Source: Bifidobacterium reuteri DSM 23975 | Lineage (GTDB): Bacteria; Actinomycetota; Actinomycetes; Actinomycetales; Bifidobacteriaceae | Reading direction: 5' to 3' | Length of the DNA stretch: 64,000 nt | Assembly (NCBI RefSeq): GCF_000741695.1 | Contig: NZ_JGZK01000005.1 | Location: forward strand, 276,089-340,088 | Translations under genes and position numbers: made by a program | Shown here: piece after piece, positions 45,445 to 52,549 of the stretch | Layout: the number at the start of each line of letters is the position of its first letter | Position numbering within the stretch: position 1 is the stretch's first letter | Notes under the pieces: generated by a model | What the model saw: only the letters and a program-made list of their open reading frames with translations | The model's database searches: none | What the model was told of the DNA's origin: nothing

Positions 45445-46077
45445 ATGGGAGCAATCGGTTTGCATCTTCATATTCCGCTCAAGGAGCGTGAGAACTTGAA
45501 CGATGAGGCGATTCAGGGGGAGTTATTCTCCAGCACCGACACGCAGGAAGCTAAGCGTGGATATCGTGGCACCGTAGCCTCGAAAATCGCTGGCATTACT
45601 TATCGTCAGCTTGATTATTGGGCGAGAAAGCAGATTGTGGAACCGTCGATTACGCCATCGCATGGCTCCGGTTCACGACGGCTGTATTCGTTCAAGGACG
45701 TGGTCATTCTCGCTGTCTCCAAAAGGCTCCTCGATGCCGGGGTCAACTTGCAGAACGTGACCGCAGCCATAGGATTTCTCTCGCAGCGAAGCACCGTGCA
45801 ACTGGCCAATGTGACCATCATGTGCGATGGCCAGCATGTGCATGAATGCACCACCAGCGAGCAGATGCTGGAGTTGCTGCAAAGCGGCAAGGCGGTGTTT
45901 GCCGTGTCCGTAGGCTCGCTATGGCATCAGATTGAAGCAGCTTTGGAACATGAGGATTATGTTGATCTCGAGGCGCAGCCGATGAAAATCACCATGAACC
46001 GTCCGATCGATGAACTGACCGCCATGCGCATGCGCAAGAAACTCGAAGCGCGTAGACTACAGCGCGAAACCGCCTGA
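45445..46077 (+). CDS. ftsR: MerR-family regulator, Rv1828/FtsR-like
   Basis: The 210-residue protein has a winged-helix MerR domain: VASKIAGITYRQLDYWARKQ (about 45-64) and GSRRLYSFKDVVILAVSKRL, followed by a C-terminal domain unlike drug-binding MerR proteins. The sequence and the position after garA match actinobacterial Rv1828; the Corynebacterium homologue FtsR activates ftsZ expression. Its ribosome binding site is covered by the inverted repeat upstream, suggesting autoregulation. Confidence 0.85.
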   Translation: MGAIGLHLHIPLKERENLNDEAIQGELFSSTDTQEAKRGYRGTVASKIAGITYRQLDYWARKQIVEPSITPSHGSGSRRLYSFKDVVILAVSKRLLDAGVNLQNVTAAIGFLSQRSTVQLANVTIMCDGQHVHECTTSEQMLELLQSGKAVFAVSVGSLWHQIEAALEHEDYVDLEAQPMKITMNRPIDELTAMRMRKKLEARRLQRETA

Positions 46078-46088
46078 AGGAGACACTT

Positions 46089-46493
46089 GTGACGACCAAG
46101 CTCATCGAGCTGTTGCCTGCTTTGCTGTGGATTATCGCTGTGGTCATGGCGCTGAACATCATTGCGTTGACGATTCTTCGTGGACATCTGTTTGTCTCCA
46201 GAATGCGGCGTCCGCCGGTGTATCCGGTCAGCTGGACGATGGTCATGGCGCATGTCGTGTCGTTTGCGATGGCCATCGTGCCGTTTCCTGTCTATGCGCT
46301 GACCGCCGGCATGATGGACATCGATGTGCGTGAATTCTATGAGCAAAACGCGTTGATTGGCGCAATCATCGTCATCGTGCTGGTGATGCTTGAGATTCTG
46401 GTCATGTATCTGCAGGCGCATAACGCGATGGAAACCGAAATGGATCGGCGGTTGGGCTTGGCTGTGCGCGGAAATAAGAATAGTGACAAATAG
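46089..46493 (+). CDS. Three-segment membrane protein of unknown function
   Basis: A 134-residue protein with GTG start and AAGGAG 7 bases upstream. Three hydrophobic segments: LLPALLWIIAVVMALNIIAL, VMAHVVSFAMAIVPFPVYAL and LIGAIIVIVLVMLEILVMYL, with a short charged tail. It begins 11 bases after ftsR and is likely co-transcribed. No family recognised. Confidence 0.75.
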   Translation: MTTKLIELLPALLWIIAVVMALNIIALTILRGHLFVSRMRRPPVYPVSWTMVMAHVVSFAMAIVPFPVYALTAGMMDIDVREFYEQNALIGAIIVIVLVMLEILVMYLQAHNAMETEMDRRLGLAVRGNKNSDK

Positions 46494-46543
46494 CCGATAA
46501 TGTACGTTATGTCAGATTGGTTTAAGAACAGATGACGTACAGC

Positions 46544-46575
46544 CTATCTGGCATATAAACTATCTGACATATAAA
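46544..46575. repeat. Two tandem 16-bp repeats in a convergent gap
   Basis: CTATCTGGCATATAAA (46544-46559) and CTATCTGACATATAAA (46560-46575) are adjacent; an inverted ATGTCAGAT lies at about 46509. The 157-base gap between converging genes is AT-rich and holds nothing else recognised. Confidence 0.6.
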
Positions 46576-46650
46576 TGTATTGTGGTGATCTGCAACAGGT
46601 TGGGTGCCGTGCAATGTTGGCTCGGCTGGCTTTTACATGCGAGACCTGCG

Positions 46651-47046
46651 CTATCCAAGCACCTTCACGGCTCCGATGATGTCACCGAAGATCGGGCGCT
46701 TCCAATACGAGACCCATACGCGGGTCCCCTCCGGCAGGTCGTTGATTCTGTTGCCGTTCGGGGTTATGTCGTTCCATTTCACCTCGACTGTTCGGCCGTC
46801 TGTCAGCGCGATTTCGGAGCCGTGCACCGGTTCGTCATACCTGCCGGTGTCATCCGTCCGTCGTACCACGCCCTCGCCGGTGGACGGCCCCACGACGAGA
46901 ATGATGGCGTTGAATATGGCGGCGATTCCCACGATGATGACGGATGGGAATGCGATTTCGGCCGGAGCGATGCGTGCGGCGAGCAATATTCCCAAGAGGA
47001 TGACGACCAGCGTTTCGACAATCAGGTTGCGGAGGATGGGATTCAT
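46651..47046 (-). CDS. Membrane protein with C-terminal beta-rich domain
   Basis: A 131-residue protein: two membrane segments (NLIVETLVVILLGILLAARI and FPSVIIVGIAAIFNAIILVV) followed by an extracellular or cytoplasmic domain with EVKWNDITPNGNRINDLPEG. A ribosome binding site (AAAGG) precedes the ATG. Family not recognised; the C-terminal part resembles small OB-like or DUF3592-like membrane-associated domains only loosely. Confidence 0.65.
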   Translation of the reverse strand: MNPILRNLIVETLVVILLGILLAARIAPAEIAFPSVIIVGIAAIFNAIILVVGPSTGEGVVRRTDDTGRYDEPVHGSEIALTDGRTVEVKWNDITPNGNRINDLPEGTRVWVSYWKRPIFGDIIGAVKVLG

Positions 47047-47127
47047 TCAGCGGCCTTTCCGATAGAGTCGAGAGTCACATCCATCATCGGACTATTCCGC
47101 GACTTCACTGGTCCTCCAGTTTTTGAC

Positions 47128-47172
47128 GAAACCGACGGTCTCCTTCTCTCAGAAAAGAAGACCGTCGGTTTC
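47128..47172. terminator. Hairpin in the 331-base gap before the surface protein 3' end
   Basis: GAAACCGACGGTCT (47128-47141) pairs perfectly with AGACCGTCGGTTTC (47159-47172). The gap 47047-47377 lies upstream of the membrane protein at 46651 and downstream of the surface protein; the hairpin probably ends the surface-protein transcript. Nothing else was found in the gap. Confidence 0.7.
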
Positions 47173-47377
47173 TTGCAGATGGAGAGTAATATCCTCTTCG
47201 GCTTCTACGAATTCGCTGGTATCGCGGGCCAAAGTTGCTTGCTCATGGTCGGGGGTCTTTGTCGTATGGTGCTCACAGATACCGTATTCCGTTTGAATTG
47301 AATGCGTGTCGGTCCGTCTGGGTCTCAGCTTGAATCCGCCGGCAGAGGTGCGTCATCTCCCCCACCGGCGGCAGGCT

Positions 47378-49633
47378 TCACTTGTGGCTGAGGCTCCATC
47401 CGTCCGCGTGCTTGGCGGTGCGGACGCGGGTGAGCACGCATCCGGCGCCAGTCAGGGTGAGGATAGCGGTCAGGGTGAGGATCGTGGCAGTGTCCGTGCC
47501 GGTCGTGGCGAGCGGGTCGGCGCCGAACAGCCGGTCGGCCTTGGCCTGCTTGGCGGCCGCGTCCTGCTTCGCCTGGTCGGCCGTCTTGTCGGCCCGGTCC
47601 TTCTCTGCTTCGGCGTCCTGCTTGGCTTTGTCCGCATCCGCCTGGGCCTTCAGAGCGGCGGCGAGCTCCTTGTCGGCCCGATCCTTGTCCGCCTTGGCCG
47701 ACTCGTATGTGGCCTTCGCGGTCCCATACGCCTTGTCGGCCTTGGCTTTCGCTGTATTCGCGGCTTCCAGACGGGTCTTCGCGGCCTGGTATGCCGTCTG
47801 CTTGACCGTGAGACGCTGCTGCGCGTCCTCGTACCAGGTGATGGTGTCCTCCGCCTGCTTCTTGTCGGCCGTGGCCTTGTCGTATGTGGCCTTTGCCGTG
47901 TCGTAGCGGTTCTGCGCCTCGTCGACCTTCTTCTGCGCGGCGTCGAGGTGGGTCTGCGCTTCGGCGGCCTTCCGGTCGGAACCGGCCTTCGCGTCAAGCG
48001 CCTGCCGTTTCGCGGCCTCGGCCTTCGCCTTCGCGGACTTTGCGGCGTCAAGGTCCTTCAACGCCTGCGCCTTGTCCAGTTTCGCCTGGCTGATCGCGGC
48101 CAACGCCTGGGTCTTGTCCTGCTTCGCCTGTTCGGCCTGGGCGGCGGCCTTGTCCACGTCTGTCTGCGCGGTCTGGACGGCCTTGCCGGCCGCGTCCACA
48201 CGCTGCTGCGCGTCCGACTGCGCCTTCACCGCCGTCTCCACGGCCGACTGCTTGGCTGCGGTGTCCTGCTTGGCCGTCTCCCATGCCTTGGTCTTCACAT
48301 CCTGGTCCTTGCGGGCCTGCTCCAACGCGTGCGCCTTGTCGCCCTGCGCCTTGACGGCCTCGTCGTACGCGGCCTGCGCCTCCCTGGCCGCCTGAGCCGC
48401 CTTGTCGGCCTTCGCTTTGGCTTCCTGGGCCTCCTGGGCGGCCTTGTCTGCAGCGGTCTTCGCGGCGGCAAGCTTGTCCGCGGCCTCCTGCGCCTGTTGG
48501 GCGGCGGTCTCGCTCTTCGCCAACGCGTCCTGATAGACGGAGCCCGCGTTCTCCAAGCCGGTCTTCCAGTCGGTCAGATCCTTGAGATACGCGTCCACGT
48601 CCAGGGTGCGGCCCTGGTCGAGCCTGACTCCGTTGGCACCGGACGACCAGAGGCCGCCGTTGTCGTGGAATTCAAGCGCGTGCACGGTGCTGCCGAAGCC
48701 GAGGTTGCCGTTCTGGCTGAAGCCGAAGCCGGCGGTGGTCCAGTCCTTGCCGACGATGTTCGTGTAATGGCCGGTCTGGCATGAGACGCTGCCGTTGCCC
48801 CAGTCGGTGGGGTTAGGGCATCCCGACGGGTCGTCGAGCGTCCACTTGCCGGCCTGGTACGCGTCGTAGTTCTCCTTCTCCTTCACATACCAGCCGTCGA
48901 ACGGGTCCTGATAGCCCCAGGCCAGGTTCTCCGAAGTGTTGAACTGGAGCGGGTGCTCGAAGTTCTGGGACGCGTAGTCGGCGTCGGCCATGCCGATCGC
49001 CATGAGCGTGTCCGACACCTGCACGGGCGGCAGACCCTCCTTGGCGCGCAGCTCGTTGACCTGCTTGATGAACCCGAGCGCCTTGATCATGTTGTCCAGG
49101 CTGGTAGCGTCCTTCGCCTGCCCGTTCTGCACGTACTGGAGATACTGGGTGACGGTCGGGTCGGTGAGCACCTTGACCGCGTCCGTCGCGTTCTTGTCGC
49201 CGAAGTAGGCGACCGCGCCCTGCTGGAGTTTCGCCTGCGCGCCGTCCGCGATCTGCTTCTTAGCGTCCGCTGTCGCCTTCGCCTGGTCGGCCGCCTCCTG
49301 TTTCGCCTGCGCGTCCTCGGAGGAGGCGTTCACGGTGTCGGCCGCCGCCTTGGAAGCCGCATCCGCCTTCGCCTGCGCCTCCTTCGCCGCCTGCTCCGCC
49401 TGTTGGGCGGCCTTCAACCGGGCGAGCAGATCCGACAGGCCGCCGTCATCCTTCGACAACTGGTCGACCTTGGCGTCCGCCTTCTCCTTCGCCGCCTTCG
49501 CCGCCGCTTCCGCCTGCTTGGCCTTGTACAAAGCCGCCTGCGCCGTCTCCACCTGCTCGTCGGCCTGCGCCTTGTCGCCCTTGGCCGCGGCCTGCCCGGC
49601 CTTCGCCTTGTCGAGCTCCGCCTGAGCCTGCAT
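47378..49633 (-). CDS. C-terminal part of a frameshifted coiled-coil/CAP surface protein
   Basis: 751 codons from an internal ATG. The order is coiled coil (Ala/Lys/Asp/Gln-rich), a CAP/SCP-like domain at about 190-335 (NELRAKEGLPPVQVSD, FEHPLQFNTSENLAWGY, CQTGHYTNIV, GFGFS), a second long coiled coil, then a cell-wall sorting signal: LATTG, a hydrophobic stretch (ILTLTAILTLTGAGCVL) and a basic tail. LATTG fits a LAxTG-type sortase site rather than LPxTG. The 5' part of the gene is at 49654-50340 in another frame. As it stands this part has no signal peptide, so it is probably not made as a functional product. Confidence 0.75.
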   Translation of the reverse strand: MQAQAELDKAKAGQAAAKGDKAQADEQVETAQAALYKAKQAEAAAKAAKEKADAKVDQLSKDDGGLSDLLARLKAAQQAEQAAKEAQAKADAASKAAADTVNASSEDAQAKQEAADQAKATADAKKQIADGAQAKLQQGAVAYFGDKNATDAVKVLTDPTVTQYLQYVQNGQAKDATSLDNMIKALGFIKQVNELRAKEGLPPVQVSDTLMAIGMADADYASQNFEHPLQFNTSENLAWGYQDPFDGWYVKEKENYDAYQAGKWTLDDPSGCPNPTDWGNGSVSCQTGHYTNIVGKDWTTAGFGFSQNGNLGFGSTVHALEFHDNGGLWSSGANGVRLDQGRTLDVDAYLKDLTDWKTGLENAGSVYQDALAKSETAAQQAQEAADKLAAAKTAADKAAQEAQEAKAKADKAAQAAREAQAAYDEAVKAQGDKAHALEQARKDQDVKTKAWETAKQDTAAKQSAVETAVKAQSDAQQRVDAAGKAVQTAQTDVDKAAAQAEQAKQDKTQALAAISQAKLDKAQALKDLDAAKSAKAKAEAAKRQALDAKAGSDRKAAEAQTHLDAAQKKVDEAQNRYDTAKATYDKATADKKQAEDTITWYEDAQQRLTVKQTAYQAAKTRLEAANTAKAKADKAYGTAKATYESAKADKDRADKELAAALKAQADADKAKQDAEAEKDRADKTADQAKQDAAAKQAKADRLFGADPLATTGTDTATILTLTAILTLTGAGCVLTRVRTAKHADGWSLSHK

Positions 49634-49653
49634 GCGGGCCTGCTCGGCCTGCT

Positions 49654-50340
49654 TCAGCGCCTCGTCGGCCTTGTCGGCCTTCGACTGGGCGGCGGTGATG
49701 GTCTCTTGTCCGCATCATCGGCCTTCGACTGTGCGATGGTGGCCTGCTTGGAAGCGGCGTCGATCTTCTCCTGGGCCTTGCCGACATCCGACTGATGCCC
49801 GGCGGACTCCTGCTTCGCCTGATCCAGCTCGGACTGGGCCTGCGTCCTGTCCGATTCGGCGGCCTGCTGGTCGGCCTGCGCCTGCTTCATCGCCTCCTGG
49901 GACTGATCGATCGCCTGCTGCGCCTGGCTGACCGCCTGCTGCGCCTGCTCGATCTTCCCGGGCGCGTCCTGCACATCCTTCGCGGCCTGATCACGTTCGA
50001 CACCGGCCTGATCGGCCGCCTGCTGCGCGTTCGTCTGCTCCTGCGCCGCCTGCTGCTGCGCCTGCTGTGCGGCATCCAGGTTCTGCTTGGCCGTATCAAA
50101 TGCGCCGGCGGCCGCATCGGCCTTTGCCTGCGCTTCGGTCACACCGGTCGGCGCGGCCTGAACGGCCTGAGCCGTGCTCTCCTGCGCCGCCTGCACGGCA
50201 TCCTGTGCCTGGCTGATCGCCTGTGCTGCCATGTCGGTCTGCGTGGTCGCGGTCTCGTCGGCCATCGCCACGGCCGGAGCCGCCAAGGTTGCCGCGGTCG
50301 CCAATGTGGCGACACCGGCTTTCATGAGTTTGCTTGCCAT
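49654..50340 (-). CDS. N-terminal part of the frameshifted surface protein
   Basis: 228 codons beginning with a clear signal peptide (MASKLMKAGVATLATAATLA, cleavage likely after AVAMA) and GAGGAGG upstream. The mature part is Gln/Ala-rich coiled coil. Near 49702-49710 the frame changes: after SKADDADK the reading continues in a Pro/Arg-rich stretch that ends at a stop, whereas a one-base shift restores ETITAAQSKADKADEALK and runs into the downstream part. One base is therefore missing, by mutation or sequencing error. Intact, the protein would be about 985 residues. Confidence 0.75.
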   Translation of the reverse strand: MASKLMKAGVATLATAATLAAPAVAMADETATTQTDMAAQAISQAQDAVQAAQESTAQAVQAAPTGVTEAQAKADAAAGAFDTAKQNLDAAQQAQQQAAQEQTNAQQAADQAGVERDQAAKDVQDAPGKIEQAQQAVSQAQQAIDQSQEAMKQAQADQQAAESDRTQAQSELDQAKQESAGHQSDVGKAQEKIDAASKQATIAQSKADDADKRPSPPPSRRPTRPTRR

Positions 50341-50645
50341 GAGAATCCTCCTCGTTTCTCTGTCTCGTCTCTGCCAACCCTAACGGGGGTAGTTGTCGTC
50401 TCTGACATGAGTTATCTTACTCCCCTGCAGCTCATCGAATGGGGTGGTTTCGGCATGCGACCTATGGACAACATCCACTGTTGTACTTTCGCTGTCTTTT
50501 GCTTGTTCCTTTCACTATGAGATAATCGTGATGGGCGCCGATGGTTGTTGCTCATATCGGAGCCAGAGAGGTGATGACGTGTTGCAATGCCCGGCCGACG
50601 AAGGCCGATGCAAGCCACGTTGTGCTTGGGGAAAGGCTATTGGCA
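50341..50645. other. 305-base gap between divergent surface-protein and DUF3592 genes
   Basis: Should contain promoters for both genes. A TAAGAT-like box on the minus strand lies near 50410-50417, but no confident promoter can be named. No gene is supported. Confidence 0.4.
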
Positions 50646-51080
50646 ATGAGCGATCAAGAATTGTTGATGTTCATCGGCTTGGTTTGTGTAGTTGTCGGAG
50701 TTATCGTTATTGCTCTCTTTCTGCGAGCAAGCAATGAAGCCAATGAGAGCAAAGCTCAATGCACTGCGATTGTGCCAGGCGTGGTATCTCGGCTCATCGA
50801 AGAGGAAGACAATGATGGGACGTTATGGAAACCGGTGTTCTCCTATACCGTAGGTGAGGACAACTACACCATCGTGTCTCCGGTGTCCTCTCGCCCTGCC
50901 CAATACCAAGTCGGAGAACATGTGGTTGTGGGCTATAATCCGTTAGATCCGTCGGATGCCTATGTTCAAAGTGAGCGCGGATCTGGATGCCTGTTGTATG
51001 CATTCATCGGAGCAGGGCTGATTGACGCTACGGCCGGTTTGGCAGTTGTGATTTGTGCGGCGCTCGGCGTGATTGGCTGA
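50646..51080 (+). CDS. DUF3592 membrane protein
   Basis: A 144-residue protein with one membrane segment at the start (MFIGLVCVVVGVIVIALFL), a DUF3592-type beta domain (KPVFSYTVGEDNYTIVSPVS, YQVGEHVVVGYNPLDPSDAY) and a second segment at the end (ATAGLAVVICAALGVIG). The V-x-Y-x-P-x-x-P motif is typical. GAAAGG precedes the ATG at 50646; the open frame extends upstream without support. Function unknown. Confidence 0.8.
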   Translation: MSDQELLMFIGLVCVVVGVIVIALFLRASNEANESKAQCTAIVPGVVSRLIEEEDNDGTLWKPVFSYTVGEDNYTIVSPVSSRPAQYQVGEHVVVGYNPLDPSDAYVQSERGSGCLLYAFIGAGLIDATAGLAVVICAALGVIG

Positions 51081-51215
51081 GCAATCATAGCCGATGTGCT
51101 TCAGAAGGCATCATTCCGTCAGGGCAATGGCATGATGCCTTCTGTCCCCGCTCCATAGACGGAGAGAAAGAACAAGCAGGGACAGTGTCAGCGTGACACG
51201 TACTGCGACAATCGC

Positions 51216-51935
51216 TTAATGCGAGGCGAAGTAACGGTTCACTGCATCTTCGAGCTGATTCACGGTCTCGATGATCTCGTAGACGCCGTGCTCCTCCATT
51301 TCGCCGGCTGGCGCGTAGCCCCAGCGGCATCCGATGGTGTCCAAGCCGCAGGCGTGCGCGCCGTCGATGTCGGTGTACCGGTCGCCGACCATCACAGCCT
51401 TATCCCCCTGTGCCGCGTCGAAGCCGATCTTGTCGAAGCAGTATCGGATGACCTGATCTTTGTCGAGTCGTGAGTTGTCCTTGGAGGCGCCATAGATGCC
51501 GTCGAGCAGTTCGGTCAGATGGAAATGCTCGCAGATCGGCACGCACTGGTATTCGGGCTTGCAGCTGGCCAAAGCCAGATAATAACCGTCTTCACGCAGT
51601 TTGACCAGCTGTTCGCGGATGCCGGGGAACACGACGTTCACCAGACGGCCCGGCACCTTGTTCCCCGGTTCGTTCGGATCGTCGAACACAGCCTTGTCCG
51701 CATAATAGCTGCGGTAGATCTCCACCGCATGATCCAGCTCGTCCTCGGGAACATGGTTGCGTTGCAGGGATTCGACAATGGCCGGTCCGATGAAACGATG
51801 CAGTTCTTCGTCATCCGGCACCGGACGCCCAAGCGCCTCGAACGTCTTGACCACGGATGCGATGATGCCGCCGTCCGACTTGGTCAGCGTGCCGTCGAGA
51901 TCGAGAAGAACTACATTTCTCGGATGCTGTGCCAT
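51216..51935 (-). CDS. HAD-family phosphatase (Gph/PgmB-like)
   Basis: The 239-residue haloacid dehalogenase-fold hydrolase has motif I LLDLDGTLTKS with the nucleophilic Asp, motif II ALASCKPE, the motif III lysine in SRLDKDQVI, and motif IV VGDRYTDIDGAH. The cap region (about 20-95) is helical, as in phosphoglycolate phosphatases. Substrate unknown. GGGGAG lies upstream. Confidence 0.9.
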   Translation of the reverse strand: MAQHPRNVVLLDLDGTLTKSDGGIIASVVKTFEALGRPVPDDEELHRFIGPAIVESLQRNHVPEDELDHAVEIYRSYYADKAVFDDPNEPGNKVPGRLVNVVFPGIREQLVKLREDGYYLALASCKPEYQCVPICEHFHLTELLDGIYGASKDNSRLDKDQVIRYCFDKIGFDAAQGDKAVMVGDRYTDIDGAHACGLDTIGCRWGYAPAGEMEEHGVYEIIETVNQLEDAVNRYFASH

Positions 51936-52032
51936 TGAAGGTACTCCCCTGTCATGTCAAATCGTGAGGTTGCCGATGGCGTTGCGACAAGGCACACTCT
52001 CATGCATCGGCAACCATACCTCAGCAATGATT

Positions 52033-52057
52033 ATGCCCAGTCGCTTTGACTGGGCAT
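52033..52057 (-). terminator. Terminator of rbpA
   Basis: ATGCCCAGTC (52033-52042) and GACTGGGCAT (52048-52057) with a GCTTT loop, 47 bases after the rbpA stop. It also shields the HAD gene. Confidence 0.7.
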
Positions 52058-52103
52058 CGATTCACGTGTTGTTCAACTTACGTAGTATTCCGTGGACTGT
52101 GAC

Positions 52104-52451
52104 TCACTCGTAATCCGGAATCCAGCCGTCACGGTGCATCTGCAGACGCTTTTCCAGCAGCTTGGCGAGTTCCTCCTCGCTGCGGCGTTCCAGCAGCATA
52201 TCCCAGTGTGTACGACTCGGCTTGCTGATTTCATCGGCCTCACGGTCGTCATCGCCCTCACGGTGGGCCACAGCGCCACAGCGGCACTCCCACTCGTCGG
52301 GCACCTCAGCGCCTTCGGCGAACGGCAGGATGGTGCGATGTCCCTTCGGGCATACGTATGCCACATCGTTTCTGGCTGCGAAATCCACATTGTCGTCGGA
52401 CTCCAGCGATTTCGCGCCGATGCTCATGCCCCTGAGGCTACGTTCTGCCAT
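52104..52451 (-). CDS. rbpA: RNA polymerase-binding protein RbpA
   Basis: The 115-residue actinobacterial general transcription factor binds sigma factor and core polymerase and stabilises open complexes. It starts MAERSLRGMSIGAKSLESDD, has the core zinc-ribbon-like domain (VAYVCPKGHRTILPF, WECRCGAVA with cysteine pairs) and the sigma-interaction tail THWDMLLERRSEEELAKLL. GGGAGG precedes the ATG. Confidence 0.96.
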   Translation of the reverse strand: MAERSLRGMSIGAKSLESDDNVDFAARNDVAYVCPKGHRTILPFAEGAEVPDEWECRCGAVAHREGDDDREADEISKPSRTHWDMLLERRSEEELAKLLEKRLQMHRDGWIPDYE

Positions 52452-52549
52452 ATCGGCATCCTCCCTTGCAAATTCAGTAACCGTACTAATTTACGCAACA
52501 GTTCGGACTAGACTTCTATTCCGGTCCATCCCTGCATGCGCGCTCACGC

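Noticed and set aside
47306..48784. 492-codon Leu/Gly/Arg-rich open frame opposite the surface protein
   Set aside because: Arises from the repetitive Ala/Lys coiled-coil coding sequence on the other strand.
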